A stretch of DNA of 64,000 nt from Zea mays (taxonomy: Eukaryota; Streptophyta; Magnoliopsida; Poales; Poaceae): assembly GCF_902167145.1 (NCBI RefSeq), contig NC_050097.1, forward strand, positions 225,761,034-225,825,033, given 5' to 3'. Numbering within the stretch: position 1 is the first letter of the stretch; each line of letters starts with the position of its first letter. Below are positions 10,908-22,640 of this stretch, piece by piece. A program made the translations under genes and the position numbers. The notes under the pieces are model-generated. The model was not told the DNA's origin and ran no database searches. It worked only from the letters and a program-made list of their open reading frames with translations.

Positions 10908-12251
10908 TGAAAGGGAATTAGGCTTACACCTAGTCCCTAATTAATTTTGGTGGTTGAATTGTCCAAACACAAACAATTGGACTAACTAGTTTGCCCAAGT
11001 GTATAGATTATACAGGTGTAAAAGGTTCACACTCAGCCAATAAAAAGACCAAGTTTTGGATTCAACAAAGGAGCAAAGGGCCAACCGAAGGCACCTCTAG
11101 TCTGGCGCACCGGACTGTCCGGTGTGCCACCGGACAGTGTCCGGTGCACCACCGGACAGTGTCCGGAGGACTCCAGCTCAAACTCGTCACCTTCGGGAAT
11201 TTCCAGAGGCACTCGCGCTATAATTCACCGGACTGTCCGGTGTACACCGGACAGTGTCCGGTGCGCCAAGGAGGAGCGGCCTCAGGAACTCGCCAGCTTT
11301 GGGAAACGCCAACGGCTAGTCCGCTAAAATTCACCGGACTGTCCGGTGTGCACCGGACTGTCCGGTGCGACTCCGGAGCAACGGCTAACTCCGCGCCAAC
11401 GGCTACCTGCAGAGCAATAAATGCGCGCACAGCGCGCGCAGAAGTCAGGCGCGCCCATACTGGCACACCGGACAGCAAACAGTACCTGTCTGGTGTGCAC
11501 CGGACACCTAGGCGGTCCCTCAAGTCAGAAGCTCCAACGGCTAGAATCCAACGGCAGTGATGACGTGGCAGGGGGCACCGGACTGTCCGGTGTGCACCGG
11601 ACTGTCCGGTGTGCACCGGACTGTCCGGTGCGCCATCGAACAGACAGCCTCCCAACGGCCACTTTTGGTGGTTGGGGCTATAAATACCCCAACCACCCCA
11701 CCATTCATTGCATCCAAGTTTTCCACTTCCCAACTACTACAAGAGCTCTCGCATTCAATTCTAGACACACCAAAGAGATCAAATCCTCTCCAATTCCACA
11801 AAAGGCTTTAGTGATTAGCGAGAGAGATTTGTCGTGTTCTTTTGAGCTCTTGCGCTTGGATTGCTTCTTTTCTTTCTCAATTGTTCTTGTGATCAAACAC
11901 TCACTTGTAATCAAGGCAAGAGGCACCAATTGTGTGGTGGCCCTTGCGGGGAAGTTTTGTTCCCGGCTTTGATTTGAGAAGAGAAGCTCACTCGGTCCAA
12001 GGGACCGTTTGAGTGAGGGAAGGGTTGAAAGAGACCCGGCCTTTGTGGCCTCCTCAACGGGGAGTAGGTTTGCGAGAACCGAACCTCGGTAAAACAAATC
12101 CGCGTGTCACACTCCTTATTTGCTTGCGATTTGTTTTGCGCCCTCTCTCGCGGACTCATTTATATTTCTAACGCTAACCCGGCTTGTAGTTGTGTTTATA
12201 TTTGCAAATTTCAGTTTCGCCCTATTCACCCCCCCCTCTAGGCGACTATCA
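10908..12251 (+). repeat. Sirevirus 3' LTR (1344 bp)
   Basis: It is almost identical to the 5' LTR and has the same ends (TGAAAGGG ... GACTATCA). Two extra 22-bp palindrome units lie near 11118-11165 and one extra 19-bp unit near 11600-11620. Substitutions are few, for example near 11099, 11300, 11490, 11732, 11832, 12000, 12038 and 12151. The TATA box at 11679-11686 lies in the same 11-bp inverted repeat. Confidence 0.92.
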
Positions 12252-12256
12252 GTAAC

Positions 12257-13058
12257 TTTGTTACAATCCCATTATGTGGAAAAGGTATTGAGTCGCTTTG
12301 GTTTTAGTGACTGTGATCCTGCTCCAACACCTTATGACCCTAGCATGCTATTGAGAAAGAATCGAAGAATAGCAAGGGATCAATTGACATATTCCCAGAT
12401 CATTGGCTCGCTCATGTACCTTGCAAGTGCAACAAGGCCAGACATCTCTTATGCTGTGAGTAAGCTGAGTCGGTTTGTGTCGAAACCAGGAGATGATCAC
12501 TGGCGTGCTCTTGAGAGAGTGTTGCGGTATTTGAAAGGTAATATGACATACAATATTCATTATACTGGAAACCCAAAAGTGCTGGAAGGCTATTGTGATG
12601 CCAACTGGATTTCTGATGCTGATGAGCTTTATGCCACAAGCGGATATGTGTTTCTATTTGGAGGTGGCGCTGTTTCCTGGAAGTCTTGCAAGCAGACTAT
12701 CTTAACAAAGTCTACCATGGAAGCAGAAAACGCAGCATTAGACACTGCTGGGGCTGAGGCCGAGTGGCTTCGTGATTTCCTATTGGATTTACCGGTAGTT
12801 GAAGAACCGATACCGGCTATTTCCATGAACTATGACAACCAAACGGTGATTACAAAGGTTAACAGTTCTAGGAATAACATGAAGTCTACAAGGCATGTTA
12901 AGAGGAGATTGAAATCTGTCAGAAAGCTGAAAAAATATGGAGTTATAACGGTGGATTATATCCACACATCGAATAATCTGGCAGATCAATTCACTAAGGG
13001 TCTGTCACGCAATGTGATAGAAAGTGCATCGAGAGAAATGGGTATAAGACCCATGTGA
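12257..13058 (+). pseudogene. Copia B pol, second part: RT end and RNase H
   Basis: After the duplicated GTAAC the copia B frame resumes with LSRFGFSDCDPAPTPYDPS. It continues through the RT connection (LMYLASATRPDISYAVSKLS) and RNase H (YCDANWISD, SGYVFLFGGGAVSW, KSTMEAENAALD) to HTSNNLADQFTKGLS and a stop at 13056-13058. This part of the frame is open. It joins the coding sequence that stops at 2819. Confidence 0.88.
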
Positions 13059-13598
13059 AATCTACTCTAGTGGTAACCTGCTCTATGTGATCGGAGATCC
13101 CGTGAAGTAGAGTGGAGAAACAAGCTAGAAGTAGATTATGACGAAAGATCCCTTCTTTAACTCATTTCTGATGCACATCTTTCCTATCCGTAAGGCAGAA
13201 TGGTTTTTACCTTAATGTATTCCAAGAGTCTTATAAAGGTGAGATGTTGTCCTACAGAACATCTTCTGAGGAATACACCTATATGAGTCAGACTGCTGGT
13301 CACAGTCTATGGGACTTGGGTAATCCCTAAATACTCATGAAAGGCACTGAAGTGTGACTTATATGCTTCTAAACAGCGGGGATGCCCTTTTGCAGCCTAG
13401 TATCAGCAAAGGATTTGAGCGAATCTCATTTCGCACAAAACTGTCAATTCAAGGCTTAGTCCATTGTTCAGTTGTGAATGAGTGAAACTCTTATTCTAGA
13501 TGGATGTTCAACTTAATAGTCTCCATCGAAACACTGGTATATCAAAGGATTGTGATTCTGATACTTCATCATTACAAACCCTAGAGTTTGGTGGGGAT
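13059..13598 (+). other. Copia B 3' untranslated region with polypurine tract
   Basis: This is non-coding sequence between the pol stop and the 3' LTR. It ends with TTTGGTGGGGAT, the polypurine tract that primes plus-strand synthesis, directly before the LTR at 13599. Nothing else is recognised in it. Confidence 0.75.
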
Positions 13599-14408
13599 TG
13601 TTGGATCTTTTATGGGCTTAGCCCATTTATTGAATAAACTCTATGGTGTGTAATGGTGGAGAATACCAATAGTACCATATTGGAAGTCCAAGGGTCGTTG
13701 GCTTGACTTATATGGTGGGAATTATTCCACTTAATTTGAGAAGTCAAGAAACGGACAAGGGCGTGCCACACGCGCGCGCGCGCCGCCGCCGACCGGGCCG
13801 GGCGTGGCGTGCCGAGGCAGGCAGGCAGGCGGCGAGCGGGCGTGCGAGAAGGCAGGTGCCTCCGAAGCCCTTGCCGTTCGAGACCTTGCACGGGGGATCA
13901 GCAATTAGGTTTTTGGGGAGTGTCTACGAGACTGCCCAAAACGTATTCTTCCTGGCGACATGACAAGAGAAGCTGGACAAGGATCAGGATCCTCAGAGCG
14001 CATGGGGGGTATGATCAATTCACTTCGTTATTGTTTTACGTTCTGCAGATTATATATGTCCATCTCTGTTGTTTCGTATGTAGCCATAGAATTATCCAAA
14101 CAGTTCTGTCATATCATATCATGATATTTCTAATGCATGTTCATACTATTAAAATATCATATCTGTTTGTTTTAATTTACAGTCATGCTGTTTATGTTAT
14201 TATCTGTTTATTTTCAATTGTCCCGTCAGTTTACATGCTTATTATATTTATGAGTTATATGATTCATAAGATTTATGTTCTCATGATCCATATTGTTATG
14301 GATATATTTGATATCACGATTTCTATGATTAATTACCTTTTATATGTCATCATCATAATGATAATTTATGGAATTAAAATGATATGGAAAATGCCTATAT
14401 TTCTAAAA
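13599..14408 (+). repeat. Copia B 3' LTR (810 bp)
   Basis: It starts TGTTGGATC. It aligns with the 5' LTR at both ends but lacks about 156 bp in the GC-rich middle, where it has a short GGCA-repeat stretch (about 13815-13835) instead. It ends TTTCTAAAA, followed by CATTA. The expected terminal CA appears to have mutated to AA. Confidence 0.85.
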
Positions 14409-14413
14409 CATTA

Positions 14414-15125
14414 TCCTGCTAATCTCCTCACAAAACTTTTGAATAGTAGAACCAAATATTATGTCCTCGACATATATTTGGCATACAAAAAGAACTCCAT
14501 CAACAGTCTTAGTGAATAGAGTGGGATCTGCCTTCCCGACTTTAAAATGATTTGCAATTAAGAAATCTCTAAGGGATTCATAAAATGATCTTGGTGCTTG
14601 CTTAAGCCCATAGAGCACCTTAGAGAGCTTATAAACATGGTCGGGATACTTATCATCCTCAAAGCCAGGAGGCTGATGCACATAGACTTCCTCCTTGATC
14701 GGTCCATTCAGGAAGCCACTCTTCACATCCATTTGAAACAACATGAAACAGTGGTGAGTAGCCTACGCTAATAAAATGTGAATTGACTCTAACCTAGCTA
14801 TAGGAGCAAAAGTCTTATCGAAGTCCAAACCTATGGCTTAGGCATAACCTTTTGCTACAAGTTGAGCCTTGTTCCTTGTCACCACTCCATACTCATCTTG
14901 CTTGTTGTAGAACACCCACTTGGTGCTCACAACATTTTTGCTTTGGACGTGGCACCAAGCTCTAGACTTCATTTCTCTTGAAGTTGTTGAGCTCTTCATG
15001 TATAGCCATCAACAAGTCTATATCCTTTATAGCAACGTCAACCCTGAAAGGCTCAACAGAAGACACAAAAGAGTAATGCTCACAAAAATGGCGGCTGGGT
15101 CCTTTTCTCTTCCATTGAGGCCCCT
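14414..15125 (-). pseudogene. Copia element A, RT fragment (right part)
   Basis: The minus strand reads copia RT in order: [60 protein letters not shown] and a YVEDIIFGS variant of the catalytic box. The second catalytic-box residue is Glu rather than Asp, and several stops and indels occur, so it is dead. The last codons before 14414 continue at 394 across copia B. The upstream limit near 15125 is where recognisable similarity ends, so the edge is approximate. Confidence 0.85.
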
Positions 15126-17126
15126 GGTATTTTGCAGATTTGTGTCACCAGTCCAGATTTAGTAGGAATATTCATAAAATCATTTCTAACAATTCTATAG
15201 ACTTGTTTAGTTCATATAAAATTTATTTTAACTCCTTTTTGATCCATTTCAGTTGCAATAAATTCATGAAAATATTGTTTATCATTTAGTAATCATATTT
15301 TAGTATGAAACGTATGGTTAAATTTATGCGCTTAATTTGTTTTGTATCTACCACTTAAAACTTCGGAAATCCATAACTTCTTCGTTCTAATTCCGATTTG
15401 GTCCGTTCAAGTTGGCTAGCTTCATGTGAATATTTATTATGCAGTAACATTATTAATTATACCATATTGCATAATTTTATAGTTGGATATTTATTTATCC
15501 TATGTCTACTAGGTTAACTTTTCTAAACCAAAGCTAACCTATCCATAACTATAACTTGATTAAAATACGATCTCTGGTCAAGTTATAATTAAAATATAGG
15601 TTGAGTTAATTATTCATAGAATATTCTCTCATATGGTGTACACTAATCAATTTATAATATAGTTTAATATTTGGATCACATAGAGCTTCCATAAATCACA
15701 ACCCCTTAACCGTAACTCCGAATTTAGCGATTCTCGAACCCACGATCTCGTAGCTTCGCGTAGATCATTATTATTCAGTTTGTACTTATGTTTGATGTGA
15801 TGTTAATTTTGTCTATGCCATGTTTGTTTGTATTGCTACGATTAGCAGTGAGGTCACGAGGATCTAAAGAATCATGCTGGTACATGGAATTTCAAACTCC
15901 AGGCAAGTTGTGCCCTTGACCACTTTTATTACTCAATAATGTTCTTTATTATCACTTATTCATACATAGGCTTAATTTTGATGGTACCTATTAGGTCACC
16001 CTAGTCTGGTTATCTTGTTACCTTGTTTACCCCTAAACTAATTGGGTAGTTTTGCTATTGCTCTATATGGTTTTGAGTTTGATATTACATTATGTTTATG
16101 TCCCAATTATACTGTTATTTTGTTTATTGTTCATGACAAAGATCATTATTTTAATTGGAACATGGAGCTTAACTTGAGAAACACGTGCCACCACAAGGGT
16201 GGAATGAGACGCCCTTAGCTGACTAACTAGGAAAGCTAGTAGAGGACTACCTTACCCGATAGGGGCAAGGGCAGTAGGGGAGTAGGCGTGTAGGGAGGTT
16301 CCCGGGTTGATTTTGCTGCAATGGCGGTCAGACGGGGGATTCCTGCATTGCTCTTCCTAAAAACTGTAGCGGGTTTTCTGAAGCTAGTAGAACTTTGTAA
16401 AGGCCTCGTAGTGGATCCCTAGCCATTCACCTCGGTAGTAGCTAAGGGTCTAGCTAAACCTGACGACATGGGATACACGACTTTGTGTGTACAGGGTACA
16501 ACCTCTGCAGAGTGTAAAACTGGTATACTAGCCGTGCTCGCGGTCATGAGCAGTTCAAAACTCTCGTATGATTAAATGATGGAATTAAATTCAATTTGTC
16601 ATTTGCATTGCATGAGATTTATTATTAATTTTGTTCTATTATTATTATGGTTTGATATTTACTTACATTTAGTAACTGCTAATAAAATTTGACCAACTTA
16701 TTAAAAGCAATACTCAGCTTTAACCCCTATCATTGATCAGCCTTACACATCACATGAACTCCCACCTTTGGTGAGTTCATGTACATTATTCCGCACAACT
16801 TGTTGAGCGATGAACATATGTGAGCTCACCCTTGTTGTCTCACACCCCCCACAGGTCAAGAACATGTACCACAGGATGAGGCACATGGAGGATGCTGTGA
16901 TGTGTTCGTGAGAGGTCTAGGTCGTCGTCTCCCAGTCAACTTTGGGTTGCTGGATCGTTGTCTCCTTACGATGTAATTATTTATTTATTTTGTACAGAAA
17001 CTCATGTTATATAGTAAAGTTGTAACATTCGTTTCTGTACCATGATTCATCATATGTGTGAGACTTGGTCCCAGCACAACTGGTGATTATGCTCGCGCAC
17101 GGGTCCCTAAAACCCGGGTGTGACAT
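15126..17126 (+). repeat. Gypsy-type LTR or LTR fragment, right end at 17126
   Basis: This is 2 kb without coding capacity. Its right end, CCTAAAACCCGGGTGTGACA, has the form of an LTR terminus. Nearby are an AT-rich polyadenylation-like stretch (16970-17040) and an intron-acceptor-like CACCCCCCACAG at 16843-16854. The part at about 15190-16070 matches the reverse complement of 39085-39660, so the repeat occurs at least twice in the window in opposite orientations. I could not find the left LTR end or a target duplication, so whether it is solo or truncated is open. Confidence 0.6.
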
Positions 17127-17433
17127 TGATCTATATATTGTTTAATTGATTGGATGTCGTCAAATTTATTTACATTGGAGATTTGAATCGAAGGTAGGAG
17201 AGATGTGATCTCGATCTCACCATGCTTGGTAATTTTCTGGTGTCGATCCATCGTAAATTATGATAAGAATCCTTCGCCTCCTCTTGAACCTTAGCGATTT
17301 GCCAGCATGCATCCTCTTCCACTTGGCTCATGAGATTCTAATATCGCTGTTGCTCGTCGACCGACAAAATCTCAACAGTCTGCCTAAGGATATTATCTTC
17401 GGTGACATTAGTGCGATCTTTAGAACCAGCCAT
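17127..17433 (-). pseudogene. Gag N-terminus of a Grande/Ogre-like Tat gypsy element
   Basis: On the minus strand an ATG at 17433 opens a Gag-like frame beginning MAGSKDRTNVTEDN. It continues through QVEEDACWQIAKVQEEAKDS, with one stop near codon 32, and is cut off at 17127 by the neighbouring LTR end. It sits 34 bases after the PBS of the adjacent LTR, as a gag start should. No other domain remains. Confidence 0.6.
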
Positions 17434-17466
17434 CTGCGGTCGATTATAATAAATCTAGAACGCACT

Positions 17467-17486
17467 TGTCCCCAACGGAGTCACCA
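17467..17486 (-). other. Primer-binding site of the Grande/Ogre-like element
   Basis: The minus strand reads TGGTGACTCCGTTGGGGACA a few bases after the LTR end. This closely resembles the leader of Grande/Ogre-type Tat elements. I do not assign the tRNA. Confidence 0.6.
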
Positions 17487-17491
17487 AAAAG

Positions 17492-18110
17492 TGTGTTGGA
17501 AACGATCTGATATCAAACACTAAAAATGAACCACCTGGTGGTTCTCTTTGTGGGAGAGTGGACGGTTCACGACCTTGCTGCAGGAACTGCTCCTTCTCGC
17601 GCACTTTCGGTTGATCCGTGTCTAGGGCCGGAACGGTCAGCGATGGCGTAGAGTCTTCGTCTTCCCATAAACCTAAATCTCGCCTCTCCGGAGGGACCCT
17701 GTCGGAGATGACAGATCCTAGTGTTGTCTTAGGGTCGGCAGGCCATTCAAGACGCCTCTAGTCGATGTAGAGCCGAAAGAGGTGAAGATTTAAGCTAGAG
17801 GAAGGCTAAATTAGGGCTAGATTACTCATACTCCTAATGCATGAAAAGAACAAGACAAATAAGATAAATTTGGTAAATTGGTTTGATTAGATCGATTGTG
17901 GTGGTATCAATCAGTCGTACCCCAATTCATTTATATATAAGGAAGATATGGACTCGTTACAAGTCGGTTCTAAAACAAATCCGGTTGAATTTGGTAACAA
18001 ATCTCGGAAGAAATCATGAACCGTAATTGATTCTATTCACGTGCGGACCATTCATGCTGCCATGGCAGACCGTCTAGACCGTAGACCGTCCGGGCTAGAA
18101 CGGGGTCATA
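17492..18110 (-). repeat. LTR of a Grande/Ogre-like Tat element
   Basis: On the minus strand the LTR ends GATCGTTTCCAACACA at 17492, immediately before the PBS. It extends about 620 bp to a region of short repeated GACCGT/ACGGTCT words (about 18065-18110). The upper boundary is approximate. Together with the PBS and gag start it is the truncated 5' end of one element. Confidence 0.6.
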
Positions 18111-21100
18111 AACTATGCTTAACACTATGATTAATAAAGCTTCCTTTTCCAAAAAAAAAAGCTCGGATGCGAAACTTTCGATCGATATGGTTAGAAGAGG
18201 CACAAGGACGGAAGTGAGCTATTTGATATACTTTAATTTATACAAAAAAATTAGAGAAGTCGATTTAACTCTACCTCATAAGCATTTTGCTCTTGTCCGT
18301 GCATTATCCTTGTGTGACCCTGCAATTACTTTCATCCGGTTTACTTTTACTTTGGATATGGAGATAGCATTCAGTTTACTGTGCTCATATTTCACAATTA
18401 ATTTTGAAAAAAATCTTTACTACTAGAAAAGAAAAATGGAAACGATTTAGTACTTTTGGCCATGAAGGTTAATATTGTTCAAGTACGATAGATCTGAACA
18501 CTTGTGCATAGCTGTAAAAGTTTTATGACAGTATAGATCTGAGATGAAGAGAAATGCGGCCACATGCCATCTCTGGTATGATAAGGGAGCATCTTTCTTT
18601 TTCATATCCATTCAGAATTTTGATCCAGACAGCTGTACATAAATGTGAGGCCTGTGATTCTGATTGTGATCGACCTGTTGCAAAAACAAAGGTGTGCCTC
18701 TTCACCCGGTTATTGTTAGTGAACTGTTGCTAGCCTTTTCAAGCGTTTATCTCAGAGATAAACACTTGAGCTTTCGCCAAAATGCATGGACCGCACTAGG
18801 TCATCTAAACATCAGAGTTTCCATTATTAGAACCACACCATTATAATAATTCATTCTAAGTGGATGATGGATCATACTACTAAAAGGAGATATTTACAGG
18901 AGCAGTGCTCACAAATGTTAAACTTTTGCATGCAGAAGGGAAGGAGCCATGGAACTGGCTATGGTGAGAACTAAGAACTGATAAGTTGCTGTCCAGTGCA
19001 GGTCTCTGTTAAAGGTCCAGAGCGTGTTTGTGCTTCCTTTGGGGAGGGCATTGACAGAGGCATGGGCCTGAAAACAACACAGGCCATACACACAAATTTC
19101 CAATGGGAAGTGGACACCACTTCTAACTAAAACATATTATTCCTTCCTAGCCATGCCCAATCATGTAGTAGCTTTTCCATCTGGTGTTGGACAAAAATGT
19201 ACAGCACACATATTCTCCTTAAGGGCTTGTTCGTTTTGGTGATAATCCACATGTATTGGGTGGTATTGAGCCGGTTTAAATCCATAACAAGTCAAAATAC
19301 ATCCCAATCCCACCCAATACACTCCAATACACATGTAATATCAATAACCGAACAAGCCCTAAGCAACGACTAATCAAATGGTATCTGTGCTTCGCTGATG
19401 CAAGTGGTACAGGACCTGGGAAGCAGAAAGCTTGGGCTACATCAGATTGTAGCTTGGTACCACAGCATCAGCAGTTAATCCTCATAATTTTGTTGCAAAG
19501 ATACGATGGCATATTTAATTATTCCCGACATACGTGGATCAGATGTCCAGAATGTATCTAGTTTGGGCATATTAAATTATTCCTGACTATCTCTGCTCCG
19601 GTGCATTTTTTGGGTCGATATGAAGATTTGTATCGATCATGATTAGACTGGACCATACTTACTGTTGAGGAACTTATTCCTAAGAATATAGATAAAGGAA
19701 TTGGTAAGGCAACGTCAAAGCGAAACTGAACTCTGAATGTAAGTAGTTATCCATCATGAGTGGTACCCTAAATTACTCCATAATTAATTCAGTTTAATAT
19801 TTTTTTAGTTCATTTAGAGCTTTGTGCTCTCAAACCGGTGTCATAAATAATTTGTTCAGTAAGTTTGTAATAGAGAATATGCTAGCTTGTGAGACATTGT
19901 GGCTTTTGCTGTGGATGACAACTTGACATATTGCGCAAAGCAACCTTTGTCAACAATCAGTAATATTAATTAGTATCATGTTGAGTTCTTTGGGTGTCTG
20001 CTTTAACGATTCAGTGATAATATGCATTGTATCTCCAGATTGATCAGAATCCAAACATAGATCTTGATTATGCAGCCTCCAATTGGATCTATGTGGATGA
20101 CATGATCAGCGTCGCCATTTACCACTGCAAGAAAAAAAAAGATAGCACTATTATACTAGCCACTTGTCGATGCAAAATTTTCATGGCAATATTTTAATTA
20201 AAAAAAACTAGATGTGGCTCGACATTGGACTTCACAATTGTTTCAGGCTCAACAGAATCACAGCACGTAGCCCTCTCTCGCTCTTTCTGGATAAAGATCT
20301 TCCATGGATAGAATATGTTAGTCAGGTGTTGTCTCCAGGCCAAGAACTATTTGAGTGAGGAGAATGATTGGTTCCATATATTAAAAAATATTCTGTAGTG
20401 AACTCAGCTAGCTAGTGATCTTTCGTGCTGTAGATAAGAATTGCCATTAATTTTGACTGCACTACGTTTCGAACTATTTGCGCATATGCTTTCTACCTGC
20501 TTGCAGGGGAAACAAATGGATGATGATCTGTCCTCCAATCTCATTGCGAGTCAACTTGTGCATTATAGATCACAACCTGTTGCTTGATTTTCATACAAAT
20601 ATGCCAAGAGGTTAACACAGTTGTCTAGTTTATGTGACCACAAAAGCAACAATCCTTTACACCAGCATGATTATGCTTATGCAGCAGATAGATGATGCTA
20701 GCTGCCAGGACATTTTCATGTGTTGGAAATGAAATAGCTAAGCACAAGAAGTTGATCAACCGCAGTTTGTATTGATCGTGATATATACGAGTAATAAGGG
20801 AGGCTTAGCTCCAATGCAAAGGCGACATGAAGCGTGAACGGGACATGGGCGATGGCTTTGCGGCGAGCATCTCTTGTATTGACCCAATGTTTGATCACTC
20901 GCAGATACCTAAGCAGTCTCCTGACGAAGGGCAACCCACACCGCGAAGGTAACTGGGGCTGGCTCAGGACGGAGGCCCCCTGACCGGTGAGCGAGGCTGC
21001 AACTCCTCTGTGGAGGCTACTCCAAAGGCGTGAAGGCTACAAGCCTACAAGGGAAAAGGAGGAGCGGAACAACACCATGTGGCTAGCTTCACCCTCTCCC

Positions 21101-21235
21101 AAAACGGGGCGGACTGCGATGGCCCACCAGTCAGCCTCTCTGAAGGATAAACCGCAATGTGTAAAAAGAACTGGGAAGCACTGTACTGTAATTACTCTTC
21201 TCGATGGAATATTTCTCGGGTGGTAAGATTGCGTT
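18111..21235. other. Low-repeat intergenic sequence, no gene found
   Basis: Apart from the MITE at 19223-19359 I recognise no element or gene in these 3.1 kb. The longest frames are 103 codons (18115-18426, +) and 72 codons (20716-20934, -). Both are AT-rich or basic with no known domain, so neither is called. The segment at 20935-21235 is more GC-rich and could be the edge of an unrecognised repeat. This is the most likely place in the window for ancient non-transposon DNA. Confidence 0.45.
19223..19359. mobile_element. Tourist-like MITE (137 bp)
   Basis: The terminal inverted repeat GGGCTTGTTCG ... CGAACAAGCCC is flanked on both sides by TAA (19220-19222 and 19360-19362). The three-base TAA/TTA duplication and the GGGCTTGTTCG-type ends fit the PIF/Harbinger (Tourist) group. 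The element is non-coding and non-autonomous. Confidence 0.85.
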
Positions 21236-22255
21236 TTGAGATCCGTGTCCCAATTACCCCATAAATATCTCTAACCTATAGCTTCACGGAACACACTTGA
21301 TAAGACATTTATGCTCTCAACTGTTCATATAACAGAACCGTCTAGATTAATTCAGCTTAAGTACACAAGTCTTACCTCAAATACGATGATACACTTAAAT
21401 CGGATTAAACTATCTGTCCATCGGATCTAGTCCGATAAACCACTTACACCAGATCTATAACCACTTTCTCATTCGGATGAGATTGAGAGAAATGCAATAA
21501 TTAATAAAACCATAATTTAAAAAGTAGCAAAGGTTATTACATCATCGGAGGTTGTTCATAAAGAAGAAGTAGTACTTCAATGGTTTTCTTGCAGCAGAAA
21601 ATCTAATGAAGGTAAATAAGCATTATGACAAAGCGTGTCCAAGCTACTACTCCTGGTCCTCTCCCACAGATATAGTATCCACTCGACCGTACATCCCTAT
21701 GGTAGGATGCAAGGCCAAGTCATACCATCAACCAAGTCCTGGAGTGATGTACCTAAAAATTTTGGTGCCAAAAGCAAGGCTTAGTATACTAATACTCAGC
21801 TAGACATACCCGGTGTGTGAAAACTATTCCACTACCTCTAGACACATGAGGCTTTTTGCTTGAGGGGGTTTAGATACCAAAAGCAGATACTAAGTCTAGT
21901 CAAATTGTAGATTTCAAGTTCCATAGTAACATTTATCTAGGTAAGCGTCCTTCTAACCACACATGGTGGCAAGCAGTTATAGCAAGCAACAATTGTTGTC
22001 ATGAAACCTCATTACACTACTTACTTGTGCAGTACAGCGATCAAGCGGTCTCATTAGCTGCGAGAATAAGATGATTCGAATCGAGTTTTTAACCATGCAA
22101 GGTAAACCTAAACAAACGATATGTACAGACACTTCTATCCCCACACACGTCAACTGTCCACATTGGTCCCTAGGCCAAAGATCGGAGCCCACTCCCTCGA
22201 ATACTACGAACACAAGGTTGACTTGTCCCTTGTGGTTCAGGTGGATGATGAGTGA
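21236..22255 (-). repeat. Old fragment of the Tekay-type LTR
   Basis: This segment aligns, with many substitutions and gaps, to 48990-49830 of the young Tekay LTR. Shared blocks include TAGTATACTAATACTCAGC, CCACTACCTCTAGACACATG and TTTAACCATGCAAGGTAAAC. It has the same orientation as that LTR, so its parent element was also on the minus strand. Both edges are approximate, and no internal part follows. Confidence 0.7.
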
Positions 22256-22640
22256 TTGTCTACGAGTAGCGTCTCGGATCGAGTCACGGACTGGCCAAGG
22301 CATGAGATTATGCGTTTGTACAACCATGTCGGTCGGCATGTGGTGTGCAGCTATGGAGCACAGGTACGGTGGTTGACGGTGAAGGTCATGCGGTTCCATG
22401 CCAATGGACCAGTAGCGGTGAAGGACGAGCGCTAGGACTTGGCTGAGGGACCGGAGTCATTGGATGACTAGCCGAGGTTGCTGACACCTGGGACATACAC
22501 TCGTGCGAGGACATGGTGGAGCGGGCCGTTTTGCCGGCACAGTCGAGGTCTGGTGAGACACATGTCCAGGACGTGGGGCACGCACACGTGGTGCGATACT
22601 CACGACAGTTTGGTGGTTCATCTTCGAAAAACCACTCTTT
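22256..22640. other. Unassigned GC-rich spacer
   Basis: I recognise nothing here. It lies between the old Tekay-type LTR fragment and the LTR of the CRM/Reina-like element and could belong to either. Confidence 0.3.

Larger units (their letters stand above)
2820..12251 (+). mobile_element. Complete Sirevirus-type Ty1/copia retrotransposon C
   Basis: This 9.4-kb element has every expected part in order: 5' LTR, primer-binding site, a long Gag with a zinc knuckle, a Pol in protease-integrase-RT-RNase H order, several polypurine tracts, and 3' LTR, all flanked by GTAAC. Three features are established hallmarks of sireviruses (maize Ji, Opie, Giepum and relatives): the very long coiled-coil Gag, the repeated PPT-like motifs after pol, and the tandem CACCGGACTGTCCGGTG palindromes in the LTR. 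I do not assign the family by name. Both long frames are open and the LTRs differ by only about eight substitutions by eye, so the insertion is recent. Confidence 0.92.
400..14408 (+). mobile_element. Ty1/copia retrotransposon B, defective, host of the nested Sirevirus
   Basis: The element has LTRs at 400-1365 and 13599-14408, is flanked by CATTA, and lies inside copia A. Its own internal sequence is 1366-2819 plus 12257-13598. The rest is the Sirevirus inserted in its RT/RNase H region. The RT and RNase H (YVDDILIFGS, SDADEL.ATSGYVF, HTSNNLADQFTKGLS) are copia-type and clearly different from the Sirevirus ones. I infer the Tork/TAR group, with modest confidence. The gag end, protease and most of the integrase are deleted, and no primer-binding site follows the 5' LTR, so it could not replicate by itself in this form. 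Confidence 0.85.

Noticed and set aside
20716..20934. 72-codon basic antisense frame as part of a host gene
   Set aside because: I recognise no family, there is no supporting exon structure nearby, and the length is within chance expectation.
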